Assembly (NCBI GenBank): GCA_018389105.1
Contig: JACATO010001573.1
Location: 1 to 64,000 of the forward strand
DNA: 64,000 nucleotides
Origin: Nautilus pompilius
Taxonomy: Eukaryota > Mollusca > Cephalopoda > Nautilida > Nautilidae
Reading direction: 5' to 3'
The notes under the pieces were generated by a model. That model was given only the letters and a program-made list of their open reading frames with translations. It was not told the origin of the DNA and ran no database searches. Shown here one piece after another: positions 25,681 to 37,236 of this stretch. The translations under genes and the position numbers were made by a program. Each line of letters begins with the position of its first letter. The first letter of the stretch is position 1.

Positions 25681-25691
25681 ATTGCAAGCCT
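25681..25691 (-). repeat. Right terminal inverted repeat of copy 2
   Basis: Exact inverted partner of 23,402-23,412. Satellite sequence restarts immediately after it. Confidence 0.8.
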
Positions 25692-26296
25692 AAGTTATCA
25701 TACATTGAGTATACATACATTATCGCCCCATTACACGATCGTACCTGGATTATACATACATTATCGCTCATTTACATTCATACATAGATTACACATGTAT
25801 TAACGCTACTTTACATTATTGTACCTGGATTATAAATACATGATCGCTCCTTTCATTATTGTACCTGGATTATAAATACATGATCGCTCCTTTACATTAT
25901 TGTACCTGGATTATAAATACATGATCGCTCCTTTACATTATTGTACCTGGATTATAAATACATGATCGCTCCTTTACATTATTGTACCTGGATTATAAAT
26001 ACATGATCGCTCCTTTACATTATTGTACCTGGATTATAAATACATGATCGCTCCTTTACATGATAGCCCCTGGATTATATTTACAATAACGCTCCTTTTT
26101 ATTATCATACATTGAGTATACATACATTATCGCCCCATTACACGATCGTACCTGGATTATACATACATTATCGCTCATTTAAATTCATACATAGATTACA
26201 CATGTATTAACTCTCCTTTATATTATCATACATGGATTATACATTCATAACTGTTTTAAACATACTTTAACGCTCTTTACATTCATATCTGGATTA
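25692..26296. repeat. Satellite array, second segment, with higher-order duplication
   Basis: Six almost identical 41-bp units (gtacctggattataaatac type) run from 25,821 to about 26,065. On either side lies a copy of a roughly 120-bp three-unit block, starting at 25,695 and again at 26,102 (offset 407 bp). This is the most homogenised part of the array. It ends at the TA target of the mariner. Confidence 0.9.
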
Positions 26297-27609
26297 CACC
26301 TGGTGTGTTCAAAAGGAAACCGAACTTTAAAAAAAAATTTTATGGCTTTACTTACAATTTAATCAGACCTGTCTCCTTCAAAATAGTTCCTTCCTCTTTT
26401 GATACACCGCTCCCAACGTTTGTTTCAGTTTCGGAACACGTCCTGGAACGCGTTTTCAGGAATAGGGCGCAGTTCTCATAGCGAATTTTCGTCGATCTCT
26501 TCTATAGTCTGAAATCGGTGACCTCTCAGGGTGGATTTCAACTTTGGGAACAAAAAATGTCGGCAGGGATCAAATCCGGAGAGTAGGGCGGCTGGGGGAC
26601 GAGAGTCGTCTCGTGCTTTGTCAAAAAGTGACGGATAAGGAGAGACGCGTGAGCAGGTGCGTTGTCGTGGCGCAGCATCCAGGTTTTGATTTTCCATGCC
26701 TCAGGCCTTCTCCTTCGTACTGCCTTTCTCAACCGCCCCAGGACATCCAAATAAAACTCTCTATTGATCGTCTGACCACGTGGAACAAACTCAAGATGAA
26801 CGATGCCCTTCCAATCAAAAAAGACGATCAACATCACCTTCACATTTGAGCGACTCTGACGATGATCCAACCCACTGCGCCGACTGCCTTTTTGTTTCAA
26901 CATCGTAACCATACACTCACATTTCGTCACCTGTTATGACACTTTTCAGAAAGCTTTCATCAGCATTCGATCGATCAGAGAGCTCCTGACTGACTGTGAC
27001 TCGGTTCTCTTTTTGTTCATCTGTCAGCAGACGCGGCACAAACTCTGCAGCTACACAATGCGTGGTCAATCTTTCTTTTAAAATCGTGTGGCACGAACTT
27101 TTACAGATGCCTACTTCTTCGGAAACTTCACAGACAGTCAGGTGACGATTTCCACGGATCACAGCCCGCACTTTCTCATTGTGATCGTCGTCCGTTGTCG
27201 TGGAAGTTGGTCCAGATTTGGGATTGTCTTCGGTGGATGTTCTTCCCGATTTGAAACGCTGGCACCACTCGTGACATTGCGTACGGCTCAAACAATCCTC
27301 CCCATAGATAGGCCTGTTGCAACAATAGAAAAGTCTCCGTAAATGTTTTCCAAATTTGAAACAGAATTTCACACAAACACGTCGCTCTTCAAGATCCTTC
27401 ATTGTTCAACTTGCGACAAATCGCCAAGTGCACTAAACATACGTTCACATTAGCGCGTGTAGATCGATGACTAACTGACGTGGCGTGATGTGGTTATTAT
27501 TACACTGAAGGTTAAGGGCACCGATACACAGCAATGCAGTCGCAAGCACGCTGCACCAGCTGGTTGGCGCGCTGTTTTAAAAGATCGGTTACTTTTTGGA
27601 CAAACATCG
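26297..27609 (-). mobile_element. mariner element (1.3 kb) inserted in the satellite
   Basis: TA dinucleotides flank the element at 26,295-26,296 and 27,610-27,611. The inner ends are imperfect inverted repeats of about 30 bp sharing a TGT-(C)AAAA-GTAACCGA-TTT pattern. The length of 1,313 bp is standard for mariner. The satellite unit reads across the insertion (ggatta / catgcatt), so the array is older than the insertion. Confidence 0.88.
26359..27402 (-). pseudogene. mariner transposase (SETMAR-type), frameshifted
   Basis: Starts at ATG 27,402. The N-terminal part (161 codons, to 26,917) holds the helix-turn-helix DNA-binding region, with QCHEWCQRFKSGRTSTEDN, then FVPRLLTDEQKENR and the first catalytic block ITGDE. 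After a frameshift the catalytic core follows (26,538-26,930): SNVKVMLIVFFDWKG, the second Asp in RHDNAPAH, and PPYSPDLIPAD with the third Asp position of the DD34D triad. A further shift leads to FPKLKSTLRGHRF and an end at a stop near 26,359. The domains are in the usual order and near full length (about 345 codons). There is no SET domain, so this is a transposon gene, not a SETMAR host gene. Inactive because of at least two frameshifts. Confidence 0.9.
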
Positions 27610-30320
27610 TACATGCATTAACGCTCATTTGCATTATCATACCTGGATTATACTTACATTGCCGCTACTTTAAATTAATAACTGGTTTATACATACATTA
27701 ACGCTCCATTACATGATCGTATCAGGATTATACACACATTATCGCACCTTTACATTTATACCTGGATTTTACATTAATTAACGTTCCTTTACATTAAATA
27801 CATTAATTATACATGTATTAACGCTCCTTTATATTATTATACATGGATTATTCATGCATTAACGCTCATTTATATGACCGTACCTGGATTATAAATAAAT
27901 TATCATTCCTTTACATTCATACCCAGATTATACATAAATTAACGCTCCTTTACATTCATATCTGGAGTATACATGCATTAGCGCTACTTTACATGATTGT
28001 AGCTGGATTATATGTATATTATCGCTCATTTACATTCATATTGGTTTATACATGCATTGACGCTACTATACATTCATACCTGGATTAAACATTCGATAAC
28101 AGTCAATTACATTTATACCTGGATTATGCAGACATTAACGTTCCATTACATTCATATCTGCATTATAAATTCACTAACGATCCGCTTCATGCATACCTGG
28201 ATTATACACGCATTTACGCCCCTTTACATTATCATACATGGATTATAAATAAATTATCGCTCCTTTAAATTCATAGTTGGTGTATACATGCATTAACGCT
28301 CCTTTTCATGATCGTACCTGTATTATACATACGTTATCACTCCTTTACATTTATTCCTCAATATACATGCATTGACTCTACTATATATTCATACCTGGAT
28401 TAAACATTCGATAACGGTCCATTACATTCATAACTGGATTATACATGCATTTCCGCAGCTTTTGATTTATACTTGTATTATACATGGATTAACGCTCCTT
28501 TACATTCATACCTTGAATATATTTGAATTAATGCTACTTTTATTTTTTATACATAGATTTTACATATATTATCATTTCTTTATAGTCATAGCTGGATTAT
28601 AGATGCATTAACTCTCCTTTACTTTATCATACATGTATTAAACATATTATCGCTCCTTTTCATTCATACATGAATTATTCATGCATTATCGCTCCTTTAC
28701 AACATCATACATGGATCATACATAACTTAATGCTCCATTACCTTCATAAATGGTTTATGTATTAACGTTCCTTTACTTACATATCTTTATTATACATGCG
28801 TAAACGCTCCTTTTCATTCATTCCAGGATTATACATGAAATAAGGGTCATTTACATTCATAAGTGGATTATACATGCAATAAAGCTTATTGACATGAATA
28901 ACTGAATTATTCATGTATTAAAGCTACTATACATTCATATCCTGGGTATACATGCATTAAAGCTCCATTTTTAAAATCATATATGGATTAAACATGTATT
29001 ATCTATCCTTTATTTTCTCATACATGGATAATACATACATATTGCTCTTTTATATTCACACCTGGATTAAACCTGCCTCAACGTTCCTTTACATTCATAC
29101 CAGGATTATATAGATATTAGCGCTCCATTAGATTCACTTGTTTATTATACATGTATTAATGCTCATTTTGATTCATACTTGCAATATACATGTATTATCC
29201 CTCATTTACTTTATCATTAATGGATTATACATACATTATCGCTGCTTTCCATTCATTACAGGACGACTATTCTTGCATTAACACTCCTTTGCAATCATAC
29301 CTGTATTATACAAGCATGAACGCTTATTTTCATTCATACCTGGATTATATATACTTTATCACTCCATATTATCATACATGGATTATCTGTACATTAACGT
29401 TCCTTAACATTCATAACAGAATAAAACATGTATTAACGCTCCTTTACATTCATTCCTGGATTATGCATTCATTATCGTTCATTTACTTTATCATACATGG
29501 ATTATACATGCATTATCGCTCTTTTACATCCATACCTGGATTATACTTGGTTTAAGATTCCTTTACATTCATACTTGGATTATTCTTGCATTAACTCTCC
29601 TTTAATTTCATAACTGGATTATGTAAGCATTAACGATCCGCCACATTCATACAAGAATTATACTTGCATTATCGGTGCTGTACATTCATTAGTGGATTAT
29701 ACATACAATAACGTTACTTTACATTCATACCTGGATCATATATATATATGTGTGTGTGTGTGTTAACGCCCATTTAGAGTCATACTCTGATTATATATGC
29801 ATTAAAGCTCCACTTCATTATCATACATGGATTATAGAAATATAATTGCTACTTTGCATTCATAACTGGATTGCTCATGCATTAATGCTCCTTGACATCA
29901 ATTCCTGGATTACACTTACATTAACGTGCCATTACATTCTTGTATTGATTATACATGCATCACCGCTGCTTTTGATTCATACTTGTATTATACATGCATT
30001 ATCGCTTATTTACATTATCATACATGGTTTATTCATGGATTAACGCTCCTTTACTTTATCATATATGGATTATACATATATATATATATCGCTCTTTTAA
30101 ATTCATACCTGGATTAAACATGCATTAACGTTCATTTACATCCATACCTGGATTATACAGACATTAACGCTGCATTACATTTAGGCATTGATTATACATG
30201 AATTAATGCTCATTTTGATTCATACTTGTATTATACATGAATTATCGCTCATTTACATTATCATACTTGGATTAGTCATGCATTAACGCTCCTTTACATT
30301 CATTTCTAGTTGACACACGC
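27610..30320. repeat. Satellite array, third segment (mostly 39-bp unit)
   Basis: The unit here is mainly 39 bp (cgctcctttacattcatac then ctggattatacatgcattaa), two bases shorter than the left arm because attatcatac is attcatac. Two related blocks with ggattaaacattcgataac near 28,063-28,120 and 28,378-28,430 show a local higher-order repeat with about 315-bp spacing. A TA/TG run interrupts it at about 29,740-29,762. The segment ends at the LTR element. Confidence 0.92.
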
Positions 30321-30618
30321 TGTTGTGATGTTGTCTTCAGTTTGGACATTGAGTGATGGGGCTGCCCTTTTGTGGGGGCAGTCCCTGAGTGGACCCCTGG
30401 CTTCCCCCTTTGTGAGGGCATTCCTGGACTGGACATTACGTGACAACGGCTCCTTTTATGTGGCATTCGTGAGTGGTCATTAGGGGATAAGTGCCCCTTG
30501 AATTATGTAACTTTTTGTAAATATATTGCGCTGGCAAAGTAGCCAGGTCCAGAGTGGGTTTTGCAGGTCTGTGTGTGTGTGTGTGTGTGTATCATAGACA
30601 TTTTTCCGTATAACTACA
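30321..30618 (+). repeat. 5' LTR of the BEL/Pao element
   Basis: 298 bp, TG...CA ends. About 85-90 percent like the 3' LTR by eye, with a (TG)n expansion near 30,570-30,590 that the 3' copy lacks. Confidence 0.9.
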
Positions 30619-30621
30619 TTT

Positions 30622-30639
30622 TGGTGCCGGAACCGGGAA
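30622..30639 (+). promoter_or_regulatory. Primer-binding site
   Basis: tggtgccggaaccgggaa lies four bases after the 5' LTR and matches the usual tggtgccgaaacccgg style of BEL/Pao primer sites. Confidence 0.8.
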
Positions 30640-30873
30640 ATGTTGAATCAGACAAGGAGGAATATTAGTACTGGACGTTCTGGAAACGTGGAAGATTAAT
30701 TTGAGGTATTTGCACTTTTGTTTTGTGCAGTAAACGTAAATTTACTTGGCGCTGTCATCATCGTTTCAAGCCTCTGTTTCCTTGATTATGACCTTTGCCT
30801 CTCGTGTTACGTTAGTGAGGACAGTCATCGCTGTGTGGCGAGTACCTTATTCCCTTTGTAAGTATTGCTACTG

Positions 30874-31853
30874 ATGATGGCTGATTTGGCTCAGTTGAAA
30901 AGTAGCAGAGCTTCTGCTCGTGGATGGTTGAAAAAGGCATTAAAAACTCTGAATGATTTTCTTTTGCAATCAACCGTGGAGGATGCTGAATTAGTTGATA
31001 AAATTGAACTTGAAGAGGCTATCACTGAGTTTAATCATCGTTTAGCATCAGTGGACGAGTCTCAATTATTAGTGGAAATGAACCTTGCCACAGAGGAGGA
31101 TATTTTGAAGGAACTTGAAGAAGCTGCTGCAATTACAAATCGTGGTAAGAAGGTGAAGCTTGCTGCTGCCAAACATCTTATTAAACTTTCACCTCCTGCT
31201 GATCCATTGTTGCCTGATATGCCTGATTCTGCACCAAGAGGCCACCTAAGAATGGCAGTACTTGTGGTGTTTCATCTTCTGCCAATGTTAAGTTACCTCA
31301 GTTGGAGTTACCAAAGTTTTCTGGTGAAGTTACCCAGTGGCAGAGCTTTTGGGACCAATTGAGTGCCACGGTGGACTCTATTGATATGCCAGATGTTACT
31401 AAATGTACTTATTTGAGATTTTTATTGGAAGGAGATGCGAGAAAGGTGGTAGATGAACTATCTCTTTCTCGTCAACACTATGTGACCGCCAGGAAGTTGC
31501 TGGAATCCAGATATGGCCGTGAACAGCTGATTATATTCACCCATGTTCAGGGACTGCTGAATCTTAGTTGTTGTTGTTCAGAGGGAGTCAAGGTGGGTGG
31601 CCTGAGAAAGCTTCAGGACAGTCTGTTGATTCACGTTAGAAGTCTAGAGGCATTAGGCATCACCGGAGACAAGTATGGAATGTTCCTAACGCCTCTGATT
31701 TTGTCTCGCTTACCTGAAGAAATTCGCATGGAGTGGACCCGTGACTGTATAAGTAAGGAGAGTGACCTTTCCTACTTGTTGCAGTTTCGCAAGGGTGAGA
31801 TGGAGCGACGGGAGAAATGTGATGCATTCAAGGAATCCACAACGTCGTCATAA
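30874..31853 (+). pseudogene. Gag of the BEL/Pao element (DUF1759-type), one frameshift
   Basis: The N-terminal part begins at tandem ATGs (30,874 and 30,877) and is a helical, charged region. A single frameshift near 31,240 moves to the frame carrying LPKFSGEVTQWQSFWDQL, the hallmark start of the DUF1759 Gag domain of BEL/Pao elements, followed by KCTYLRFLLEGDA. An in-frame TAA at 31,851-31,853 separates it from the zinc-knuckle/protease segment, which continues in the same frame. In intact relatives this is one polyprotein. Confidence 0.85.
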
Positions 31854-32740
31854 TCGTGGAGCTCTACATCAGAGGAACTGAGAAGGACTGGTGCTAGCAG
31901 TATGGTGCCAGCTGGATCCGTGTTGCAAACTGCTTCTCTGGCTGGATGTGGCTTCTGTCACAAGGGACATCATACCTGGAAGTGTTGGAACATTCTGAAG
32001 CTGTCTCTCCCTAAGAGAGACGCGGATAAGGCAAGCAGGACTCTGTTTTATATGCTTAAGGGTGGACATGTTGCTCGTAAATGTTCTGCTAAATGTTTTA
32101 AGTGTAAAGGTAAACATAATACCATGTGTTGCCCATCTAAGTTACAGAGCAAGAATAATGTTGAGGGTGTTCGGATTAATAAGGAGCCTGAGTTTTCAGC
32201 TTCACCTTTGTTGGGTGTTAATGGCTGTAGTCAGTCTCAGTCTGTTGTGTTACCGACTGCCCAAGTGTATGTTCATGGGGATAAGGGTATTGTCAAGGCA
32301 ACTTTGTTGTTTGACACTGGTTCTGACAGAACCTACATCACTGGTTCTCTAGCAAAAAGGGGTGGTACAAAGTGGCTTACCTCCCAAGAGGTTACCTATA
32401 CAGTCTTTGGTGAGGGAAGTCATCTCATTGTCAGTGTAATATTTACCAATTCAATGTCAGTGGTGTCAATGTTAGAAATCCCTCCGTACAGTTGTTAAAT
32501 GCTGTTGAAGTACCTGTTATTTGTTCTCCATTGTCAAGACCAAAAATTCCTAAGAATTCTTTGGGTCAATTTGGTAATATGGAACTAGCTGATAGTTATG
32601 ACTATCAGGGTGAATTGTCCATTGACATTTTGGTTGAACTTGATTATTATTGGCATTTGATGAAACAATAGAGTCCATTTAGCTGAAGGACCAGTGGCTA
32701 TGGAATCATCATTTTGTTGGGTGGTTCCTGTTGTATGCAA
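31854..32740 (+). pseudogene. Zinc knuckles and aspartic protease of the BEL/Pao polyprotein
   Basis: Continues in the Gag frame after the stop. Cys/His clusters at about 31,945-31,995 and 32,065-32,140 (GCGFCHKGHHTWKC, then CSAKCFKCKGKHNTMC) are zinc knuckles. The protease active site is LLFDTGSDRTYI near 32,306. A frame change at about 32,490 leads to ELADSYDYQGELSIDILVELDYYW, the usual C-terminal part of this protease family. A stop follows near 32,670. Confidence 0.85.
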
Positions 32741-32914
32741 CAAGGGAAATGTTGTCAGGGATCTTGTCTTTTGCCAGTTTTTAAACTTACAGGATATCCC
32801 AGATGAAACTTTTAGACAGTTTGAGAACTTGAGTCTTTGGGTATTAGTCTTCATCCAGTATAAGAGTTCGAAGCTCACCCTGTGCTTTTTCGGTTTAAAG
32901 AGTCTGTGAAGTTT

Positions 32915-32960
32915 GATGCTATTATTGGTAGATATGAGGTTGGTCTACCATGGAAGGTTG

Positions 32961-33016
<56 letters not shown>

Positions 33017-34259
33017 TTTTGGTGAATAGCATTGATTCTGCCAAGGTCCGTCTGGCTAATCTCTCACGTAAACTGAGTAGAGACCCTGAGTTGAAGAATC
33101 GGTATGATAAGGCTCTGCGTGAGATGGAAAGTAACCAGGTTATAGCAGAAGTACTTGACTCAGAATTATCCGTGACTTATCCTGTCTATTATTTGCCACA
33201 TAGACCTGTTGTCAAAGAGGGTAGTAGTAGTACCGAAATCAGACCTGTATTTGATGCGTCAGCTCATGGTCCAAACAATGTCTCTCTGAACGACTGTTTG
33301 GATGCTGGTCCATCACTTGTACCCAACTTAGTGGAAGTTCTGTTGAGATTTCGCCGTTGGAAAGTAGCTTTGTGTGTTGATATAACAAAGGCATTTTTCC
33401 AAATAAAGTTGAGAAGAGAAGATCAAGATGTACACAGGTTTTGTGGGCAGATGATAACCGGACGATGGTCATGAGATTTCTTAGGGCTACACTTGGTGTT
33501 AAAAGTACTCCATTCTTGCTGAATGCGACAATAAAACATCACTTGCAGAGTTACCCTGATACTAACGTCGTAAAAGAGTTAAGAGAGAATTTGTATGTTG
33601 ATGATTTTCTCTCAGGGACTGACACTGAATCTGAAGATTGTCAGATGTACACTGAAGCTAAGGCTATTATGATGAAGGCCAATATGTGTTTGACTAAGTG
33701 GAATTCAAATAGTCATTTTGTGTCTGAACAAGTAACTTGTCGAGCTAAAGAGTTGCTAGATGAGAATGAAGGTTTGAAGATTCTTTGGGTCAAGTGGCTT
33801 CCTTCAGAAGATTGTTTTTCCTTTGATGGCATCACTTTTCCTGATTACATTGCTACCACTAATCGGGTTGTTCTTAATTTTCTGGCCCGGCTTTATGACC
33901 CTTTAGGATTTCTCACACCTTTCATTGTTGCTGCCAAGTGTCTCTTTCAAGATTTGTGGCAGTTGGGAGTAGATTGGAATGAAAGTGTCCCAACTGATGT
34001 TAGTTTGTATTTTGCTAATTGGTTAGATGGTATAAAGCTGTTGAAACAACTTCGAATTCCCCGTTGTTTATCTAGCATACATTGGAGTAGTATACAGGGT
34101 CTACAGCTTCATGCATTTGGGGATGCCTCAGAAAGATCCTATGGCGCTGTTTTATGTTGTCGTCTTGATTCTCCAGTTATTGAGAATCCTGAGTGTGTTA
34201 CTGTTGATGTTCTTTCTGAACGTGAAGTTCGTCGTCAACAGTTATTAGCTAAATTTTAG
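32915..34259 (+). pseudogene. Reverse transcriptase and RNase H part of BEL/Pao Pol, frameshifted
   Basis: The RT starts after a CA microsatellite that adds a His-Thr run in frame (32,963-33,014). Landmarks are YYLPHRPVVKEGSSST, then RPVFDASA and VSLNDCLDAGPSLVPNL, and CVDITKAFFQI with the first catalytic Asp. A frameshift near 33,445 is followed by the YVDD active site at 33,594-33,605. The connecting region then reaches LHAFGDASERSYGAVL, the RNase H start. The frame ends at 34,257-34,259. Confidence 0.9.
32962..33014 (+). repeat. (CA)n microsatellite inside pol
   Basis: About 26 uninterrupted AC units. It sits just upstream of the RT fingers and keeps the downstream reading frame, giving a His-Thr tract. 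It is not part of the family protein and must have expanded after insertion. Confidence 0.95.
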
Positions 34260-34289
34260 TGCGTTCTGAGTACTTGTGCACTCTCCCAC

Positions 34290-34673
34290 ATGTGGTATAG
34301 AAGTTCAAGTCTCATGGAGATCTTAAGATTGGATCTGTTGTACTGATACGTGAAGATAATGCACCCAGGATGCTTTGGCCTATGGGTGTTGTTCTAAAGA
34401 CGATCTTATTCGGAGTGCAGATGTTAAAACTAACAAGGGACTGCGTACCCGTGCTATTCAGAGATTGCATGATTTTAAATTGGTTAAAAATGTGCTGTTT
34501 CGTATGGCGAGGCTACTATTGTACCTAATCATGTGTCAGAGGATCAGGATAATTCTGAAATGATTCAGTCTGTTGAAACTGTACCTGTTGTAAACTCAGC
34601 TAAAGCACCTGTAAAATCTCGTAATGGCAGAATTCATACACTGCCTAAATACTTACAAGATTATGAGTTGTAA
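34290..34673 (+). pseudogene. C-terminal DUF5641-type end of BEL/Pao Pol
   Basis: SHGDLKIGSVVLIREDNAPR then MLWPMGVV, and after a frameshift near 34,390, KTNKGLRTRAIQRLHDF. This is the small domain that follows the integrase in BEL/Pao elements. It lies within about 40 bases of the broken RNase H frame, so the whole integrase zinc finger and catalytic core (about 1-1.5 kb in relatives) has been deleted. A degraded tail ends at a TAA near 34,673. Confidence 0.8.
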
Positions 34674-34830
34674 TTTTTTTGACTATACTGACGAACGTAT
34701 CAGTACATTTGATTTTGTGAAAGTGTATTTCTTTATGTAAATTTCTTTTGTCATATTTTATAATCTTTGTATAAGGTTTTCAGCTTAATGCTTAACCAAT
34801 GGTGTTGTCGTACAGTATTATGTACTCCAA

Positions 34831-34843
34831 CGAGGGGGGAGAA
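34831..34843 (+). promoter_or_regulatory. Polypurine tract
   Basis: Purine run cgaggggggagaa immediately before the 3' LTR, the expected plus-strand priming site. Confidence 0.8.
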
Positions 34844-35152
34844 TGTTGTGATGTTGTCTTCAGCTTGGACATTGAGCGATGGGGGCCTTCCTTTGTGGGG
34901 GGGCACTCCCTGACTGGACACCAGGCCTTACTTACCCTTTGTAAGGACATTCCTGAACTGGACATTAACTGATAAAGGCCCCTTTTATGTGGCATTCATG
35001 AGTGGTCATTAGGAGATAAGGGCCCCTTGAATTATGTAAATTTTGTAAGTAAATGGCCCTGGCTACTTTGCCAGGGCTAGACAGGATTTTGCAGATATCT
35101 GCTTGTGCGTCGTTTGTGTCCCGAGACTTGGACATTTTCCCCTACAACTACA
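34844..35152 (+). repeat. 3' LTR of the BEL/Pao element
   Basis: 309 bp, starts tgttgtgatg and ends caactaca, aligned to the 5' LTR over its length with scattered substitutions and small indels, so the insertion is old. Confidence 0.9.
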
Positions 35153-37236
35153 CATGATTCAACAATGCTCCTTTACACTGATACCTGTATTATACTTATA
35201 TTATCGCTCCTTTACATTCATTCCTTGCTTAAACAAGCTTTAACTCTCTTTTATATTATCATAAATGGATTATACATGCATTAACACTTGTCTTTCATTC
35301 CTGGATTACACATGTATTAACGCTCCTTTACATTCATACCAGGATTATACATGCATTAATGGTAATTTAAACTCATAAGTGGCTTATACATGCAATAACT
35401 CTCCTTTATATTTATTCCTGGATTATACTTTCATTAGTGCTAATTTACAGTCATTAACACTCGAATAATATATAACTGTAATATGCATGCATTATCGCTC
35501 ATTTATATTCATACAAGTATTATACGCGCATAAACGTTCCTTTACAGTCATACCAGGATTATATATGCTTTAAAGGTAATTTACCTAAGTGGATTACATA
35601 TAAAATAATGCTCCTTTGCAATCATACATCGAATATATATGAATTAAAGCTCCGTTAATTCATACCTAGATTATACATGCATTATCGCACTTTTGCTTTA
35701 TCATTCATGGATTATACATGCATTAAAGCTCCATTGCATTCATACCAGGGTTATACATGCATTAACGGAAATTTCCATTTGTAAGTGCTTTGTACACGCG
35801 TTAACTCTCCTTTACATTCATACTAGGGACATACATGTTTTTACGGTAATTTACATTCATATGTGTATTACACATACAATAACTCTCCTTTACAATCATA
35901 CCTGGATTATATATGCATTAACACTCCTTTACATTCACATCTAGATTATACAAGAGCTAATACTTCTTTACATTGATATCTGGATTATATATACATTATC
36001 GCATCTTCACTTTCTTACCTGAATTATGCGTGCTTTCACGCTCCCTTACACTATAAAACATGGATAATACATGCATTAACTCTCCTTTACTTTCATACCT
36101 GGATTACAATACAATAAATCGCCTTTATAATCATACCTGAATTATACTTGTATTTACGCTAGTTTACATTCATACCTGGATTATACGTGCATTAACGGTC
36201 ATTTAGCTTCATTCATAGATTATACATGTATTATCGCTTCTTTACTTTATCATACATGGATTATACAGATATTATCGCTAATATACATTCATACCTGGAA
36301 TATACATGAATTCACGTTATTTCAGATTCATAATTGGATTGTACATGCATTTACGGTCATTTGCATTATCATACAAATATTATACATGCATTAACACTCC
36401 TTTACATTCATACCTACTTACACAAGTATTTACATTCCTTTTTTTTTATTATACCTAGATTATACATGCATTAACGCTACTTTACTTTATCATCAATGGA
36501 TTATACATGCATTTACAATCGTCTTCTTTATCAGCCAAGGATTACTCAAGCATTTACACTCCTTTAATTTTTCATACATGGGTTATACATACATTAACGC
36601 TCATTTACATTCATATCTAAACTATACATGAATTATAGCTCCTTTACATTTATACTTACATTATACATACATTAACGCCCTTTTATTTTACCACATGGAT
36701 TATACATACAGTATCGACCCATTATATTCTTACCCGGATTATACATGCATTACCGCTCATTTACATTATCATACATGGATTAAACATGCATTAACACTCC
36801 TTTACATTCATATCTGGATTATACATGCAATAACGCTCCTATACATTGAAAACTGGATTATACATGCATTATCGCTCCTTTACATTCATACCTAGAATAT
36901 AAATGCCTTAACGCTCCTTTACATTTATACCTGGATTATAAAAATGTTATCGCTCCTTTACTTTCATACCAGGATTATATATGCATTAACGCTCCCTTAC
37001 ATTATCATACATGGATTAAACATATATTATTGCTCCTTTGTATTCATTCCTGTATTATATATGCATTAACGCTCCCTTATATTAACATATATGGATTAAA
37101 CATACATTATGGCTCCTTTACATTCATACCTGGATTGTACATACATTAAAGCGCTTTTTTCTTTTCATACCTGGATTATATATGCATTAACGTTCATTTA
37201 CCTTTTCATAACTTGATTATACATCAATTATGACTA
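35153..37236. repeat. Satellite array, right arm (39-bp unit)
   Basis: Same 39-bp unit as 27,610-30,320, roughly 50 copies, diverged. It ends near acttgattatacatcaatt at 37,236, after which the sequence is unique. Confidence 0.92.

Larger units (their letters stand above)
23402..25691 (-). mobile_element. DNA transposon of the same family, copy 2, inserted in the satellite
   Basis: The inner ends are perfect 11-bp inverted repeats, aggcttgcaat at 23,402-23,412 and its reverse complement at 25,681-25,691. The true ends may be three bases further out: the satellite on the left breaks off after cctttacatta and resumes on the right with ttatcatac, so a TTA target duplication with ends cac-agg and cct-aag is likely. 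A tgctgatttcaaa motif at about 23,470, 68 bases in from the left end, is the same subterminal motif seen in copy 1. A weaker inverted version is at about 25,558-25,570. The element carries one intronless, broken minus-strand gene covering most of its length. Confidence 0.75.
30321..35152 (+). mobile_element. BEL/Pao LTR retrotransposon with internal deletion
   Basis: Two LTRs begin TGTTGTGATG and end CAACTACA or AACTACA. A primer-binding site follows the left LTR and a purine tract precedes the right one. The internal region of about 4.2 kb carries Gag, protease and RT in BEL/Pao order, but the integrase core is missing. Five-base flanks are cacgc on the left and catga on the right; both are one change from catgc of the satellite unit, consistent with a decayed target duplication. 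Frameshifts, stops and a CA microsatellite break the coding region. Confidence 0.92.

Noticed and set aside
26359-27402. A SETMAR host gene
   Set aside because: Only the transposase part is present, with TIRs and TA duplication and no SET domain or splice sites.
27843-30117. Plus-strand frames up to 121 codons in the right satellite
   Set aside because: Same reason: the 39-bp unit is a multiple of three, so frames run open by default.
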